In this document: piece after piece, positions 1-5,664 of the stretch
Layout of the letters: every line of letters begins with the position of its first letter
Position numbering within the stretch: the stretch's first letter is position 1
NCBI GenBank assembly: GCA_011052355.1
Contig: DRJB01000053.1
Location: 1 to 8,448, forward strand
Length of the DNA: 8,448 nucleotides
Direction of reading: 5' to 3'
DNA from: Candidatus Kaiserbacteria bacterium
Lineage (GTDB): Bacteria > Patescibacteriota > Minisyncoccia > Phycocordibacterales > Phycocordibacteraceae
Translations under genes and position numbers: made by a program
The notes under the pieces: generated by a model
What the model was told of the DNA's origin: nothing
The model's database searches: none
Seen by the model: only the letters and a program-made list of their open reading frames with translations

Positions 1-52
1 CGTGTGTTTGGGATCTTTCGCCTCTCACCACCACCCGGCCCCGAGGGCGGAT

Positions 53-72
53 AGACGCTTTCAGGTGCGTCA
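53..72 (-). repeat. Small hairpin sharing 16 nt with the rpsN leader hairpin
   Basis: The arms GACGC (54-58) and GCGTC (67-71) can pair around an 8-nt loop. On the plus strand the 20-nt element equals the 16-nt sequence agacgcaggtgcgtca, found at 4364-4379, with CTTT inserted after the fifth base. At 4364-4379 the element lies between rplE and rpsN. The similarity is directly visible. Whether it is a dispersed repeat or partly a coincidence of the palindromic constraint cannot be decided from this window. Confidence 0.4.
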
Positions 73-117
73 CAAAAGGCGGGAGACAACTGATTTAGAT
101 GCCTCCCAAAAATCAAC

Positions 118-157
118 AGAGCCCGTTGCAAAACTTCGCAAGGGGCTCTCACTTTTT
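118..157. terminator. Probable bidirectional intrinsic terminator after secY
   Basis: AGAGCCC (118-124) pairs perfectly with GGGCTCT (143-149). After one G/G mismatch, TTGC (126-129) pairs with GCAA (138-141), leaving an 8-nt loop. On the plus strand the stem is followed by CAC and TTTTT (153-157). On the minus strand it is followed by GTTGA and TTTTT. It lies about 100 nt beyond the secY stop and would end the ribosomal operon, and possibly also a plus-strand unit entering from the left. The T-tracts are offset 3-5 nt from the stem, so efficiency is uncertain. Confidence 0.6.
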
Positions 158-187
158 CTAAATTTTATACCCGGACAAATGCACAAA

Positions 188-203
188 TGGGGTCATGACC
201 CAT
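188..203 (-). other. Small palindromic hairpin just after secY
   Basis: GGGTCATGACCC (190-201) is a perfect 12-bp palindrome. With one bulged G the pairing extends to ATG/CAT at 188-203. It sits about 48 nt past the secY stop on the minus strand. Only a weak ATTTG follows it in that direction, so it is more likely an mRNA 3'-end hairpin or pause site than the main terminator. Confidence 0.35.
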
Positions 204-250
204 TCTTTAATAAATTAATGTGACATTTACAACGGTAAGCAGAAATTGCG

Positions 251-1525
251 CTAATATTCTCGCAATGAAATTTGCGCGTCTATTTTTAGTACAAGATCAA
301 GTACCACTTGCACCACAATAAGAAGCGCTGTGCCACCAACCAAGAATGAGGCGATGCCGGTAATTCCTTGCACAATGGACGGTGCGATTGCCATGAGTCC
401 CAAGAATACGGCACCCGGGAGTGTAACGCGATTTACGACACTGCCAATATATTTTCTTGTCTCGCGCCCAGGTCTTACACCGGGAACAAACGCTCCGCTT
501 TTTTGCAAGTCATCTGCAATGCGGTCAGGGTCAAAGGTAATTGCGGTATAGAAATATGTAAAGAGTATGACCAAAAGAAAATACAGTGCGCCGTACTCCC
601 ACGGGTTTGCGATGAATGATGCGTACCAGAGCGACATTGCCGATGCTCCCGGAATACCAACCGCGCCAATCATTGAAAGTGCCACCTGTGGCAAAAGAAG
701 AAGTGAAAGCGCAAAAATGATAGGAATAACACCAGCTTGGAGCATACGGATTGGGAGGTACGTTGCAGCTGATTGCGAATTTGCCGAGCTACGCACAGCG
801 CGTGCATACGCAATCGGGATTGGTCTCTCTGCATCTGAAACAACCACTACCGCGTATATCATTGCAAGTGCAAGCAATGCAAATCCGAGATAGGAAGGTA
901 TGTCCGCAGCGGTTGCAGTGAATAATCCATGAGATATTGCTGATGGAACGCTGGCAACGATGCCGGCAAAAATGATAAGCGACACCCCGTTGCCGATGCC
1001 GAACTCGGTTACCAATTCACCAATCCATGTCAATATTATGGAACCGCCGGCGACCAGTGCAACGTTAGCGGAAAACGCGAGCAATCCCAAGTGTGGCAAG
1101 ATGCCTTGATTTTGCAAAAGAAAAAGAAACCCTATTCCTTGAGCAAACGCAAGCGGAATGGTAAGGATACGCGACCACTGAATAAATCGTTCGCGCCCCG
1201 CCTCACCTTCTTCAAAATAAGCAGCCTTGACTTGAGGGAATATCATAGTGGCAACCTGCATAATAATGGATGCGTTGATGTACGGCGCCACACCCAACAT
1301 GACAATTGAAAGATTTGCCAAACCACCACCGGAGAAGATATTGAGAAGCCCAAGAAATTGATTATTTGCAAAAAACTCTTGCAGGCGGACATAGTTTACG
1401 CCGGGAACCGGAACCGCGGCAAGCAAACGAAAGAGTGCAAGTGCGGCAATAACAATCAAAATTCTATTGCGAATTTCCCTATCGGCAAAAACAAGTTTCA
1501 GTTTTGTAAAAAATAAATTAAGCAT
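251..1525 (-). CDS. secY: SecY, protein-conducting channel of the Sec translocon
   Basis: SecY forms the central pore through which SecA- or ribosome-delivered polypeptides cross or enter the cytoplasmic membrane, together with SecE. The 424-residue product has the expected string of about ten hydrophobic segments, the first near residues 21-40. The plug-region sequence LLNIFSGGGL is at about 60-69. The first SecY signature, around LGVAPYINASI, is at about 77-87 and the second, GELVTEFGIGNG, at 169-180. The cytosolic C5 loop follows at about 330-360 with the conserved SGAFVPGVRPG; its Arg351 matches the SecA-critical arginine of E. coli SecY. I chose the ATG at 1523-1525 because the protein then begins like other SecYs and a GGAGG lies 11 nt upstream. 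An earlier in-frame ATG at 1582 would add 19 unrelated residues inside rplO. The start overlaps the rplO stop by 8 nt (ATGCTTAA), so translational coupling is likely. It is the last gene of the operon. Confidence 0.97.
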   Translation of the reverse strand: MLNLFFTKLKLVFADREIRNRILIVIAALALFRLLAAVPVPGVNYVRLQEFFANNQFLGLLNIFSGGGLANLSIVMLGVAPYINASIIMQVATMIFPQVKAAYFEEGEAGRERFIQWSRILTIPLAFAQGIGFLFLLQNQGILPHLGLLAFSANVALVAGGSIILTWIGELVTEFGIGNGVSLIIFAGIVASVPSAISHGLFTATAADIPSYLGFALLALAMIYAVVVVSDAERPIPIAYARAVRSSANSQSAATYLPIRMLQAGVIPIIFALSLLLLPQVALSMIGAVGIPGASAMSLWYASFIANPWEYGALYFLLVILFTYFYTAITFDPDRIADDLQKSGAFVPGVRPGRETRKYIGSVVNRVTLPGAVFLGLMAIAPSIVQGITGIASFLVGGTALLIVVQVVLDLVLKIDAQISLREY

Positions 1526-1964
1526 TGGAAATGGTTCCTCCGGCGGCCTCAATTGATTTCTTTGCCATCTTGGATACGGCACATCCGGTGATAAGCACTT
1601 TTTTGGTTATGGAGCCGTTGGCGAGAATTTTAATCTTTGCGCGACGGATGCGAACGATGCCCCTATCCAAAAGAATGTTCGGGGAAACGGTTTCTCCCGC
1701 CTCAAAACACTGTTCAATGGTTGAAAGTGATACCGCGACAGGTGCAATACGATTAGTGCGAACCGTGCGACTTCTGTTTTTCCCATGACCGCGTAACTTT
1801 GGAATCTTTTTAATACGGTCACGTATCTCCGGACGGATTTTGTGCCCTGCGCGTGATTTTTGACCCTTGGTGCCGTGCCCGCTTGTTTTTCCACGCTTAC
1901 CACCACGCCCAACTCTTTGAGTTGACTGTGTTCGTGATGTGGTTCCAATGTGATGAAGTTGCAT
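1518..1964 (-). CDS. rplO: 50S ribosomal protein L15
   Basis: L15 is a late-assembly 23S rRNA-binding protein of the large subunit. The 148-residue product has the family layout. A glycine- and lysine-rich extended N-terminus carries RVGRGGKRGKTSGHGTKGQK (residues 17-36), which threads into rRNA. A globular C-terminal half contains ILLDRGIVRIRRAKIKILANG, followed by the conserved ITKKVLITGCAVSKMAKKSIEAAGG segment, read here in two parts. Length matches the usual 140-150 residues. The ATG at 1962-1964 has no Shine-Dalgarno, only an A/T-rich spacer. Its stop overlaps the secY start. In most bacteria rpmD (L30) lies directly upstream of rplO; here the 26-bp gap to rpsE leaves no room for it. Confidence 0.97.
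   Translation of the reverse strand: MQLHHIGTTSRTQSTQRVGRGGKRGKTSGHGTKGQKSRAGHKIRPEIRDRIKKIPKLRGHGKNRSRTVRTNRIAPVAVSLSTIEQCFEAGETVSPNILLDRGIVRIRRAKIKILANGSITKKVLITGCAVSKMAKKSIEAAGGTISNA
1537..1541 (-). promoter_or_regulatory. Shine-Dalgarno sequence of secY
   Basis: GGAGG on the minus strand lies 11 nt upstream of the secY ATG and inside the end of rplO. It is the only strong Shine-Dalgarno match at any start in this operon, and it decides the secY start in favour of 1525 over 1582. Confidence 0.7.
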
Positions 1965-1990
1965 AATATTATTTTTAAGAAAATGTCTGT

Positions 1991-2761
1991 TTACGATACC
2001 ACCGACTGCGCCTTATGGCTACTTTTTGCCAATTCAGCGGAATCTTCGGATTTTATGACTTGCGTGCGACCCTTCCCCACTGTTGAAAGCGCCTGCACTG
2101 TTGCGCGCGCGATAGTGAGCTTGTTTTTTGAGCGAGAAAGTATTTTCCCGACTACATCGGTTACTCCGGAGAGCTCAATCACGATACGCATGGCACTGCC
2201 GGCTACGATACCTCTGCCGGGTGAGGGAGCTATGGTGATGTATGATGAAGTATATTTTGTTGATACCTCATGTAAAATTGAATGTGATGCGGTGAGTGGT
2301 ACGCGGATTACATGCCGGCGCGCATTGCGAGTTGCTTTCTCAATGGCAAGTGCGGTATCGGTTCCTTTTCCAATACCGACACCAACGCGGCCTTTATGGT
2401 CTCCGATGACAACGGTAACACTGAAACTAAAACGTCTTCCACCGGCAACAACGCGTGCGACACGGCGCACATCAATAGTCATTTGATCAAATTCGGACCG
2501 CGGGCGTTCACCACGACCTGTTCTTGGGCGGCGCGCGCGCGCGGAGCGCGCGCGCTTTGCGGGATTTTCAGCTGTGCTTGGCGCTTGTGCGCCACCGGTT
2601 ACACCCGATATGGCAACGGCGGAAACCGCATCTGAGGCAGCAACAACTTCCGTGACACCCTCGGAGCGGTCACTATCTTCAGCTCCTTCCTCAATTACTA
2701 TCGGGGCTACTTCCTCGGTCTCAATTTTCTTTTTCTGTGTGGTGTCGGTTGTGGTGGTCAT
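1991..2761 (-). CDS. rpsE: 30S ribosomal protein S5 with long N-terminal extension
   Basis: S5 sits at the mRNA entry and decoding region of the small subunit and contributes to translational accuracy. The product is 256 residues against about 165 in E. coli. The S5 core runs from about residue 91 to 235. It holds the dsRBD-like segment VARVVAGGRRFSFSVTVVIGD and GRVGVGIGKG, followed by the C-terminal domain with PSPGRGIVAGSAMR and ARATVQAL. The first 90 residues are an extension in two parts. Residues 1-65 are acidic and Thr/Ala/Val-rich and probably disordered. Residues 66-90 are strongly Arg-rich (KRARSARARRPR). The ATG at 2761 lies 21 bp after rplR, which fits the operon spacing; starting at Met94 would remove the conserved lead-in to the core. 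No Shine-Dalgarno is visible. An Arg/Gly-rich S5 extension is familiar in Patescibacteria. A C-terminal tail of about 20 residues is also present. Confidence 0.96.
   Translation of the reverse strand: MTTTTDTTQKKKIETEEVAPIVIEEGAEDSDRSEGVTEVVAASDAVSAVAISGVTGGAQAPSTAENPAKRARSARARRPRTGRGERPRSEFDQMTIDVRRVARVVAGGRRFSFSVTVVIGDHKGRVGVGIGKGTDTALAIEKATRNARRHVIRVPLTASHSILHEVSTKYTSSYITIAPSPGRGIVAGSAMRIVIELSGVTDVVGKILSRSKNKLTIARATVQALSTVGKGRTQVIKSEDSAELAKSSHKAQSVVS
2533..2555. repeat. Alternating GC inverted repeat inside rpsE
   Basis: Two 10-nt runs of GCGCGCGCGC (2533-2542 and 2546-2555) are separated by GGA, giving a perfect 10-bp stem or a potential Z-DNA tract. It encodes the RARSARAR part of the basic extension of S5. 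The GC alternation may simply reflect Ala/Arg codons GCG and CGC. Confidence 0.6.
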
Positions 2762-2768
2762 AAAGTTT

Positions 2769-2782
2769 TACTATATATAGTA
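2769..2782. repeat. 14-bp AT palindrome at the rplR/rpsE junction
   Basis: TACTATATATAGTA is a perfect palindrome occupying most of the 21-bp gap between rplR and rpsE and ending 7 nt before the rpsE start. It could form a weak hairpin, or simply be an A/U-rich ribosome-loading spacer. No function can be assigned. Confidence 0.4.
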
Positions 2783-3130
2783 TTAAAATACCAATCCGCC
2801 TTTTCGCGCGGCATCTGCAAGCGCTTTGATACGAGTGGCATACGTATAACCACCGCGGTCAAACACTATGGTGGTAATCCCTTCTTTTTTCGCTCTGACG
2901 GCGATTGCTTCACCGATACTTTTTGCTTGTGAGAGTTTTGACCCTCCGAACTCTCTTCCATGCGCGCAAACGATAGTGCACCCTGTTGTATCATCTATCA
3001 CTTGCACAGATATAAATCGCAAAGAAGAAAATACCGAAAGTCGCGGGCGCTCTTGTGTGCCCGAAATGCGCGCGCGAATGCGCGCGTGGCGACGTGCTCT
3101 TGAAATTCTGCTTGTGATGGTTGTGTGCAT
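2783..3130 (-). CDS. rplR: 50S ribosomal protein L18
   Basis: L18 binds 5S rRNA and, with L5, anchors it in the central protuberance. The 115-residue product has the basic N-terminal tail (RISRARRHARIRARISGT) followed by RPRLSVFSSLRFISVQVIDD. The central block KSIGEAIAVRAKKEGITTIVFDRGGYTYATRIKALADAAR is read here as the usual C-terminal segment, whose FDRGGY..YxxRIKALADAAR pattern is diagnostic. Length is typical for bacterial L18. The ATG at 3128-3130 follows rplF by 22 bp and has no Shine-Dalgarno sequence. Position between L6 and S5 is the standard spc order. Confidence 0.97.
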   Translation of the reverse strand: MHTTITSRISRARRHARIRARISGTQERPRLSVFSSLRFISVQVIDDTTGCTIVCAHGREFGGSKLSQAKSIGEAIAVRAKKEGITTIVFDRGGYTYATRIKALADAARKGGLVF

Positions 3131-3152
3131 ATGAGTTATATTTTATCAGTCA

Positions 3153-3686
3153 CTATACTGATTTCTTCCCCTGTTTTCTGCGTATCACTTCACCCTCATA
3201 GTGAAATCCTTTCCCAAGATACGGCTCCGGTGGCTTTATCGCTCGTATGGTTGCCGCAAACTGACCGACCTGTTCCTTGTCTATGCCACCAATATGAATG
3301 GTGTTTTTCACTACCTCAACCGTAATACCGTCCGGAATAGCACAAATCACAGGATGTGAAAACCCGACGGCAAACACCAGCTCCTTTCCCTTGAGCTCGG
3401 TTTTGTAACCAATTCCATCAAGAATAAGCACTTTCTTAAATGGTGTGGTAACGCCCAGCATCATATTTTTCAAATGAGCGGCAAATGTACCGGTAAGTGC
3501 GTTAGCAAGCTTGCTGTTATTTTTGGCGGAAATAGACACACCCTCAGAACCGACTTCAACTTTGATGCTTGAGTGTATTGTACGCTCCAGCGTGCCAAGC
3601 GGTCCCTTAACAAAAAGAATTTGCGCATCTACTGACACAGTAACCTTTGGAAGAGCCGGGATTGGGTTTTTAGCAAATCGTGACAT
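3153..3686 (-). CDS. rplF: 50S ribosomal protein L6
   Basis: L6 binds 23S rRNA near the sarcin-ricin loop and the factor-binding site. The 177-residue product starts MSRFAKNPIPALP, matching the family's usual MSRIGKxPIxIP opening. It ends with the bacterial L6 signature PPEPYLGKGFHYEGEVIRRK at residues 152-171. The two repeated L6 folds are visible as VKGPLGTLER (about 29-38) and the ILDGIGYKTELKGKELVFAVGFSHP block (about 88-112). I placed the start at 3684-3686. An upstream in-frame ATG at 3806 would add 40 residues lying wholly inside rpsH that resemble no L6. The gap to rpsH is 10 bp, without a Shine-Dalgarno sequence. Confidence 0.97.
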   Translation of the reverse strand: MSRFAKNPIPALPKVTVSVDAQILFVKGPLGTLERTIHSSIKVEVGSEGVSISAKNNSKLANALTGTFAAHLKNMMLGVTTPFKKVLILDGIGYKTELKGKELVFAVGFSHPVICAIPDGITVEVVKNTIHIGGIDKEQVGQFAATIRAIKPPEPYLGKGFHYEGEVIRRKQGKKSV

Positions 3687-3696
3687 AGTATATTTA

Positions 3697-4086
3697 TTAC
3701 CAAATTTCAAACAGTGCTTCTCCACCAAGGCGATTTCTGCGCGCTTGCGCATCTGAAACAATTCCGCTCGGAGTTGAAATGATGCGCACGCCGGTGCCTC
3801 CCGCAACTACATGTGCATCGCGATGCGATATGTACACTCGTCGTCCCGGCTTAGAGATGCGTCGCACATCTCTAAGCCGGGCACTCCCGTCATCCGCATA
3901 CGCAATGACAACATGCAATTCTCTCTTATTACTTGTTTGCTCAACCTCTGTAAGAAATCCCAGCTCGCGCAATTTTTGCGCAATCGCATGAATATGTTTG
4001 CTATATGGCGCAACCACCTCTTCGCGGTGTATCGCGGAGGCGTTCTTCAAGCGAATAATAAAATCACCAACTCTATCGCTTACCAT
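3697..4086 (-). CDS. rpsH: 30S ribosomal protein S8
   Basis: S8 is a primary 16S rRNA-binding protein of the 30S central domain. In E. coli it is also the translational repressor of the spc operon. The 129-residue product matches the family in length. It carries the N-terminal DRVGDFIIRLKNAS block, the middle RRISKPGRRVYISH (residues 75-88) and the C-terminal rRNA-binding segment ISTPSGIVSDAQARRNRLGG, ending GEALFEIW. The ATG at 4084-4086 overlaps the rpsN stop by 7 nt (ATGGTAA), implying coupled translation. The gene contains a perfect 15-bp inverted repeat (3845-3881), described separately, in the codons for ARLRDVRRISKPG. No insertion is needed to explain it, because the protein aligns with E. 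coli S8 through this part. Confidence 0.97.
   Translation of the reverse strand: MVSDRVGDFIIRLKNASAIHREEVVAPYSKHIHAIAQKLRELGFLTEVEQTSNKRELHVVIAYADDGSARLRDVRRISKPGRRVYISHRDAHVVAGGTGVRIISTPSGIVSDAQARRNRLGGEALFEIW
3845..3881 (-). repeat. Perfect 15-bp stem-loop within rpsH
   Basis: The arm cccggcttagagatg (3845-3859) is exactly complementary to catctctaagccggg (3867-3881), with a 7-nt loop CGTCGCA. In the rpsH mRNA this makes an uninterrupted 15-bp stem. It encodes ARLRDVRRISKPG of S8. Because of the symmetry, a plus-strand frame across it spells the near-identical RLRD...ISKPG. There is no T-tract after it, so it is not a terminator. It is the strongest coding-region inverted repeat that I see in the window. 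Confidence 0.85.
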
Positions 4087-4349
4087 GATGCTTTTTTTAC
4101 GCCTGGAATATTCCCCTCGCGAGCAAGTTCCCTAAACACAATCCGCGACACACCGAATGCGCGCACGTACCCATGTGACCGACCGGACACCGCGCAACGA
4201 TTTTTTACACGCACCGGCGATGAATTTCGCGGGAGCTTTTGCAAACCCTCCCAATCCCCGGCCTTCTTGAGCGCGACGCGACGCGCAGCATATTTCACCA
4301 CGAGTGCCATTCGTTTTTCATTTCTTGCAAGTTGTGATTTTTTTGCCAT
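4080..4349 (-). CDS. rpsN: 30S ribosomal protein S14, zinc-independent (C-minus) type
   Basis: S14 binds the 3' major domain (head) of 16S rRNA. The product is 89 residues and matches the intermediate-length, Cys-minus S14 class. It has an N-terminal MAKKSQLARNEKR, the internal segment found in long forms (ALKKAGDWEGLQKLPRNSSP, residues 26-45), and a C-terminal block RSHGYVRAFGVSRIVFREL followed by IPGVKKASW. Only one cysteine is present (Cys52, in RCAVSGR), where zinc-binding S14 has CxxC pairs, so no zinc ribbon can form. In length and layout it resembles the zinc-independent paralogue that Bacillus makes under zinc limitation, yet here it occupies the main operon position. The start follows a hairpin and an A/T-rich spacer with no Shine-Dalgarno sequence. 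The stop overlaps rpsH. Confidence 0.97.
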   Translation of the reverse strand: MAKKSQLARNEKRMALVVKYAARRVALKKAGDWEGLQKLPRNSSPVRVKNRCAVSGRSHGYVRAFGVSRIVFRELAREGNIPGVKKASW

Positions 4350-4358
4350 GTAAATAAG

Positions 4359-4378
4359 AAAAAAGACGCAGGTGCGTC
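4359..4378 (-). promoter_or_regulatory. Hairpin plus U-tract between rplE and rpsN
   Basis: On the minus strand GACGCA, CC and TGCGTC (4365-4378) form a short stem followed directly by TTTTTT (4359-4364). The T-run begins the spacer to the rpsN ATG. It lies in the longest gap of the operon (44 bp). It looks like a weak intrinsic terminator or attenuator, perhaps tuning rpsN-to-secY expression. Six base pairs with a two-base loop (more realistically five with a four-base loop) is a small stem, so strong termination is not expected. Confidence 0.45.
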
Positions 4379-4393
4379 ATGCGTATTATACTA

Positions 4394-4945
4394 TCAGGAT
4401 TTTGTGCTCGCGTCAACGCGAAGAGGAAGTCCGAGATGTCGCAGAAACGCTTCCGCTTCTTGGCGTGTCTTTGCGGTGGTGGTAATGGTAATCGCCATTC
4501 CAAACACATCCTTCAAATCTTCATTTGCCGCCTCCGGAAAAATTGTGTGCTCGCGAATACCAATGGTGATATTTCCCATGGCATCTATGGAACTAAGTGG
4601 AATACCCCTGAAATCGCGAGTACGTGGAAGAGCAATATGTATGAGCTTATCAAGAAAGTTATACATACGCTCACCATGCATAGTCACGATAAGTCCGACC
4701 GGATCACCTTCGCGAACCTTAAACGATGCAATGGACTGTTTTGCCGGACGTGTGGCGGGATGTTGTCCGGTAATATCAGCGAGACGCTTTGCAATAAAAG
4801 CAACTTGTTTTACATCCTTCCTTTTTCCGGTACCCACCGATACGGTAATTTTTGAAATACGTGGCGTTGCCATATATGTTGCATAGCCAAACGCCTTGGA
4901 AAGTGTCTCATATGCTGTTTTTTGTTTTTCTTTTGAGAGTGTCAT
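4394..4945 (-). CDS. rplE: 50S ribosomal protein L5
   Basis: L5 binds 5S rRNA together with L18 and forms part of the central protuberance and an inter-subunit bridge. The 183-residue product is close to the usual 179. It carries KAFGYATYMATPRISKITVSVGTG (read in two parts, about residues 18-41) and the conserved TGQHPATRPAKQSIASFKVREG block (about 59-80). The RGIPLSS and GNITIGIREHTIFPE motifs follow (about 113-137), then the C-terminal FGMAITITTTAKT. I chose the ATG at 4943-4945, since MTLSKEKQKTAYETL resembles the family's opening. A TTG at 4973-4975, overlapping the rplX stop (TTGCATAA), would add ten residues and allow coupling, but is less likely. There is a 22-bp gap to rplX with no Shine-Dalgarno sequence. 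Confidence 0.96.
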   Translation of the reverse strand: MTLSKEKQKTAYETLSKAFGYATYMATPRISKITVSVGTGKRKDVKQVAFIAKRLADITGQHPATRPAKQSIASFKVREGDPVGLIVTMHGERMYNFLDKLIHIALPRTRDFRGIPLSSIDAMGNITIGIREHTIFPEAANEDLKDVFGMAITITTTAKTRQEAEAFLRHLGLPLRVDASTKS

Positions 4946-4967
4946 AGGTAAATAATGTACTAAAATT

Positions 4968-5273
4968 TTATGCAATAACGGCGCCTGACTTTACCGATAT
5001 ACGGGTACGCACACCATCTTTCTTTTGAATACGAATGCGTGTGGGCTTTTTTGTGTCCGGGTCAACAAGCATCACATTTGAAACATGAATTTTAGCGGGG
5101 CGCTTCACAATACGTCCGACCTTTCCTTCCGTACCGCGCGTGTGGCGCGTTGCAATCGCCACACCGTCAACCACCACACGGTCTTCGCGCGGAAACACTC
5201 GCAGGATTGTTCCCACTTTCCCTTTATCTTTTCCGGCAATCACTTGCACGGTATCATTCTTTTTTATTTTCAT
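4968..5273 (-). CDS. rplX: 50S ribosomal protein L24
   Basis: L24 is an assembly-initiator protein binding the 5' domain of 23S rRNA near the exit tunnel. The 101-residue product has the KOW motif at the N-terminus (KKNDTVQVIAGKDKGKVG, residues 4-21, then VGTILRVFPREDRVVVDGV). The family's HVSNVMLVDPDTKKPTRIR segment is in the C-terminal half (about 63-81). Length is normal. The ATG at 5271-5273 is 13 bp after the rplN stop. No Shine-Dalgarno is visible. The end, ATTGCATAA, overlaps a possible but unlikely TTG start of rplE. Confidence 0.97.
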   Translation of the reverse strand: MKIKKNDTVQVIAGKDKGKVGTILRVFPREDRVVVDGVAIATRHTRGTEGKVGRIVKRPAKIHVSNVMLVDPDTKKPTRIRIQKKDGVRTRISVKSGAVIA

Positions 5274-5281
5274 ATGTGCAG

Positions 5282-5295
5282 GTAATTTAAATTAC
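5282..5295. repeat. 14-bp AT palindrome across the rplN stop codon
   Basis: GTAATTTAAATTAC is a perfect palindrome spanning the rplN stop codon and ending 9 nt before the rplX start. It resembles the AT palindrome at the rplR/rpsE junction in length and position, but not in sequence. It could be a weak hairpin in the intercistronic mRNA; no function can be assigned. Confidence 0.4.
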
Positions 5296-5664
5296 TTCCG
5301 GCGCAGCAGAGGCGATTGCTTGCCAACCGCGGTCAACCAATTCGCGTGGCACCGGACCAAACACGCGATTTCCTTTCATAATCATTTCATTCCCGCGCTT
5401 TTCAACCAATACCGCGGCATTGCTGTCAAAAGAAACGTATGAGCCATCTCTGCGACGTGTCGGGTGCGCAGTGCGCACAATAACCGCACGCACGATGTCT
5501 TTTTTCTTCACCGGCTTGCGTGGTTCAGCGGTTTGAATTGCCACAACCACCACATCTCCCACATGCGCGTATCTTCGGCGGTGTCCACCGAGCACCTTGA
5601 ATACGCGTGCGATTTTACCGCCTGAATTATCAGCTATGGTAACGATGGATTGCGGTTGAATCAT
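5287..5664 (-). CDS. rplN: 50S ribosomal protein L14
   Basis: L14 binds 23S rRNA at the inter-subunit face and is the docking site of the silencing factor RsfS. The 125-residue product is near the usual 122. It begins MIQPQSIVTIADNSGGKIARVFKVLGG, the conserved L14 opening with the ADNSGGK motif at 11-17. It continues with GDVVVVAIQTAEPRKPVKKKDIVRAVIVRT in the middle. The C-terminal signature FDSNAAVLVEKRGNEMIMKGNRVFGPVPREL covers about 78-109. The ATG overlaps the rpsQ stop by four bases (ATGA at 5661-5664), a classic coupling arrangement. Confidence 0.98.
   Translation of the reverse strand: MIQPQSIVTIADNSGGKIARVFKVLGGHRRRYAHVGDVVVVAIQTAEPRKPVKKKDIVRAVIVRTAHPTRRRDGSYVSFDSNAAVLVEKRGNEMIMKGNRVFGPVPRELVDRGWQAIASAAPEVI

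Larger units (their letters stand above)
1..250. other. Intergenic region downstream of secY
   Basis: This stretch holds no convincing gene. Short open frames exist on both strands (for example 2-223 on plus), but they run through the hairpins described separately, show no recognisable motif and have no ribosome-binding site. A plus-strand frame entering from the left edge stops at 52-54 and could be the last 17 codons of a neighbouring gene; too little remains to say. The usual spc-operon followers of secY (adk, map, infA, rpmJ) are not present here, so transcription probably ends after secY. Confidence 0.6.

Noticed and set aside
1..73. Minus-strand frame starting at a GTG and running off the left edge
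   Set aside because: Only 24 codons are visible, there is no Shine-Dalgarno sequence, and the peptide is not recognisable.
2..223. Plus-strand open frame of 73 codons at the left edge
   Set aside because: It reads through two hairpins including the likely terminator and shows no recognisable motif.
1526..1582. Upstream ATG for secY at 1582
   Set aside because: It would add 19 residues unlike any SecY; the ATG at 1525 has a good Shine-Dalgarno sequence and the family's usual N-terminus.
1950..2780. Plus-strand open frames opposite rpsE and other ribosomal genes
   Set aside because: They are antisense shadows of strongly recognisable conserved genes and show no motifs of their own.
3687..3806. 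Upstream ATG for rplF at 3806
   Set aside because: The extra 40 residues lie in another frame of rpsH and do not resemble L6, which begins normally at 3686.
4946..4975. TTG start for rplE overlapping the rplX stop
   Set aside because: It is possible by coupling, but the ATG at 4945 gives the expected length and opening and no feature favours the TTG.
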